NCBI GenBank assembly: GCA_002435755.1
Contig: DIYH01000031.1
Span: forward strand, 20,060-84,059
DNA: 64,000 nt
Direction of reading: 5' to 3'
Source of the DNA: Flammeovirgaceae bacterium UBA6059
GTDB lineage: Bacteria; Bacteroidota; Bacteroidia; Cytophagales; Cyclobacteriaceae
Shown here piece after piece: positions 63,801 to 64,000 of the stretch. A program made the translations under genes and the position numbers. Under the pieces are notes generated by a model that did not search any database, had not been told where the DNA came from, and saw only the letters and a program-made list of their open reading frames with translations. Position 1 is the first letter of the stretch, and every line of letters begins with the position of its first letter.

Positions 63801-64000
63801 GCTTTCCGATGGCTCATAGGCAAGATTATGTGTCATCCATTTATATCCGTTGATGTTGGCCCATTGATAAACCTGTCCATCCCGGTCATCAACCATAATC
63901 CCTGTTTCATTCCCGTCCATCGGCTTGGTGGTGAACTGCCTTACCTCAGTGGACTCGACGACTCCTTGATCATTATGAGACACTACCTTCCAATAATACT
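57849..64000 (-). CDS. Giant T9SS-secreted FN3/FISUMP/carboxypeptidase-regulatory-like repeat protein (5' end beyond window)
   Basis: More than 2040 residues are encoded, and the reading frame continues past position 64000, so the N-terminus is missing. In order: the end of an FN3-like repeat; a FISUMP (Fibrobacter succinogenes major paralogous) domain with NINGYKWMTHNL and CPSGWQV motifs (about residues 40-230 of the visible part); nine FN3-like repeats of roughly 95 aa ending in YYWKVVAKD-type motifs; ten tandem ~80-90-aa carboxypeptidase-regulatory-like repeats (about 1090-1945); and a C-terminal T9SS sorting domain beginning IKIYPNPSDGNIVIELSELTQ. It is therefore an exported cell-surface or extracellular protein. 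The ten repeats alternate between two subtypes. Adhesion or matrix function is inferred only from domain type. Confidence 0.9.
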   Translation of the reverse strand, partial: YYWKVVSHNDQGVVESTEVRQFTTKPMDGNETGIMVDDRDGQVYQWANINGYKWMTHNLAYEPSESDGYYGYEYWHTNKDASKKSYSLLLHQDQHKERYGYLYDWNAAINPDALSDTSTYMQGVCPSGWQVAPREAWNTFYPLDFTTTLHHSTWFVGGKQNEWLNKSGLSLLPSGSRLRFAQTPFESGNNMQFWYTEGDRTQRSILYQYLPSSSRMWVSTGSNVASAAVRCVKISADNNAPTSPVLQSPGFQQSALSLPVRFEWTQATDADGNDILYEVYVDTVAVPKYKPGQNIRNTFYEMDELSPNTTYYWKVRAKDHYGDFGDSEVWSFTTNPDASNAPPESPTLLVPVASGQDVPIQPTLFTWQAASDPQNDPVTYNFHLGIRPEFQTQIAKDIVGTSFEISELESGTTYYWKVVAKDGRGGLSESDVRSFTTFNRPPTAPQLLAPINGNEGNLIEQTLSWGRSTDPDGDPVSYRLFIGQSPDNFLNYGIINGRSRYIFGNAIPNNTTFYWKVVATDGKGGETSSELWTYKTHDFSGSIKPALKSPANLSTNVSLNPTLEWEKAPNTSFTYDVYVDDILIANDLTTDSYTINTFLDRSGLSPHKTYTWTVIAKNVHGAIGEPEPKEWRFTTVNAPPTPAVLISPAANAQDVAYDPTLTWHNAIDPDGSILVTYDLYLDNNPNPSTLVASGQDTTYTANWLTPNATYYWKVVATDPYEGKTSSEIRSFTIQNNTVNSAPSAPDLISPSNFDGQQSATTLLTWHPSRDIDADPITYDVYMDSHPVPSTLLVSGLTDAEYSATGLLANTPYYWKVVAKDDQSAATSSDTWLFNIKNTLPESPVLTGPTNVGKLTGTSTTLTWAAASDADGEVVTYDVYLDQAPNPTTQVSTGSTDLNYTTNTLQNNAKYYWKVVARDPQGGASSSEIWSFSGQNEAPLAPVIDSPVSGAIVGSSTITLQWQPSIDSDNSDEDIKYEVHMSTDSNQLEKAATVLQATSYTVSDLAENTPYYWKVIADDGEGGTASTGVQSFTYQSAAQNQKPTAPNLLLPADRTQDVANSISLSWDVSTDPEGDNVSYRLYINQALISTVTTTTFDLSHLAVGRTYIWQVVAVDEKGNQNESPSWQFTTANQVIEHFTISGTIQDAANNSLADVTLQGLPQSVKTNAQGNYTAQLPRGWNGTITPSLTDYSFNPTEIQVNGLTSNLANQDFTGRYTGDYILSGKVLDANSNPLGNVHMNGFSQTVTTNANGEFSTDEAAGWSGSITPELANYEFDPVKIDITSLDKNRSNLDFAGTVNVFYEVSGIIKDGSGAPVPQVSLSGFPQATKTNAQGEFSAVVPHRWSGTIRPQLSDYSFQPTQIVLSNVTENQINQDFTATLLVRYTISGKVTDTNDDPLSDVVIEGFNQTVRTSATGEFSMRLDAGATGTLTAALEDYEFSPASQSITNLQADRSQLDFKGTYTGNYEISGKVLDQSNAALAQVAITGLPKATTTDENGEFKSEVPAGWSGTMRPQLVDYTFAPSQIALTNVRSSKAEQNFAATYVGNYLLAGQILNGSGAPLAQVSLNGFGQEIMTDMEGRFSVEIKADWSGTITPVLSDYEFSPADFSIDKLDGNITDLRFEATYTGTYEISGLVLDQSGAPMAQVQIAGLSETITTSAIGEYRVDVPAGWNGTLTPSFADYAFEPSRIVFDDVGSDQSGNSFTGTYVGDFTLSGTVLSQSGEPLSEVVLEGFDQEVMTNTEGKFSIDIAAGWTGLITPRLENYEFSPSNIAITSLDSDRDDLDFEGTYIGTYEVSGQISDQSGEPLVGVSLAGLPEDVVTDELGLYKAEIPAQWNGTITPMLSDYTFEPASVVLDDVSSDKSNQSFVATYIGDYAISGIIVDGSGEPAVGVVLSGFPEEVITDASGEYSTGVSAGWSGTVIPEKEESQFIPPQIVYTDIDSDLTNQDFLWVIVNGLDNERSELIKIYPNPSDGNIVIELSELTQTSAELRILGLQGRVIQHIHLNKDVRSVHWDGTDENGASVPTGIYICQISIDGEPPATARIIIIR

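Noticed and set aside
1..64000. rRNA, tRNA, CRISPR array or IS element
   Set aside because: None was recognised by eye: no tRNA cloverleaf-like stretch, no regularly spaced identical repeats, no transposase gene.

Overview
This window is a chromosomal segment of a Bacteroidota bacterium, most likely a marine or soil member of the Cytophagales. The basis is gene content rather than a marker gene: a type IX secretion (T9SS) C-terminal sorting domain on a giant FN3/FISUMP surface protein, many Bacteroidota-style lipoproteins, PadR plus prefix-domain FtsX permease pairs, 7TM-AraC regulators, a TPR-fused hybrid histidine kinase and a subclass A2-like class A beta-lactamase. No rRNA, tRNA or CRISPR array was seen. 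The genus is not determinable from the sequence alone.

Layout. Positions 1-4.2 kb: an LCIB-type (theta) carbonic anhydrase, MogA, and two exported phosphate-releasing enzymes (GDPD lipoprotein, PhoX). 4.4-10.7 kb: a dodecin with a His/Asp tail, a penicillin-acylase-family hydrolase, a membrane AraC regulator, a broken di-haem cytochrome c peroxidase and an SdiA-regulated/YjiK-like propeller. 10.7-19.9 kb is the accessory part: an unknown 336-aa protein, an alpha/beta hydrolase interrupted by a nonsense codon, an eCIS-core (DUF4157) effector-like protein with a small downstream partner, a large sortilin-like propeller and a GNAT enzyme. These are separated by copies of a degenerate ~100-bp intergenic repeat. 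19.9-25.5 kb: SPFH lipoprotein, class A beta-lactamase, exported MsrB, M20 amidohydrolase, lactonase-like MBL hydrolase.

25.6-37.9 kb is export machinery on the + strand: a MacA-like adaptor, MacB-type permease and TolC (no ATPase gene), a PadR/FtsX-permease pair, then a CusA/CzcA metal-efflux pump with its CusB-like adaptor. 38-39.7 kb carries small exported proteins and a DUF5655 protein. 39.9-48.8 kb, on the - strand, has DUF2461 and YdeI-like proteins and a TolC/RND/adaptor efflux operon headed by a class III nucleotide cyclase and a TetR repressor. Three copies of one palindrome mark the likely TetR operators. The same region holds four copies of a 33-35-nt palindromic repeat.

49.2-57.9 kb: an M16 peptidase pair (one catalytic, one degenerate), a YoaP-like GNAT, a TPR hybrid sensor kinase, a GAP/LysE-like membrane protein and a RHH/PIN toxin-antitoxin module followed by an HD hydrolase and a 49-aa membrane micro-ORF. 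57.8-64 kb is the 3' part of the giant T9SS cargo, which runs off the window edge. Its C-terminal repeats alternate between two subtypes, indicating growth by duplication of a two-repeat unit.

The most interesting candidates are the DUF4157 effector/partner pair in a repeat-delimited accessory island, the TetR-cyclase-RND circuit, the two intergenic repeat families, and the higher-order repeat in the giant surface protein.
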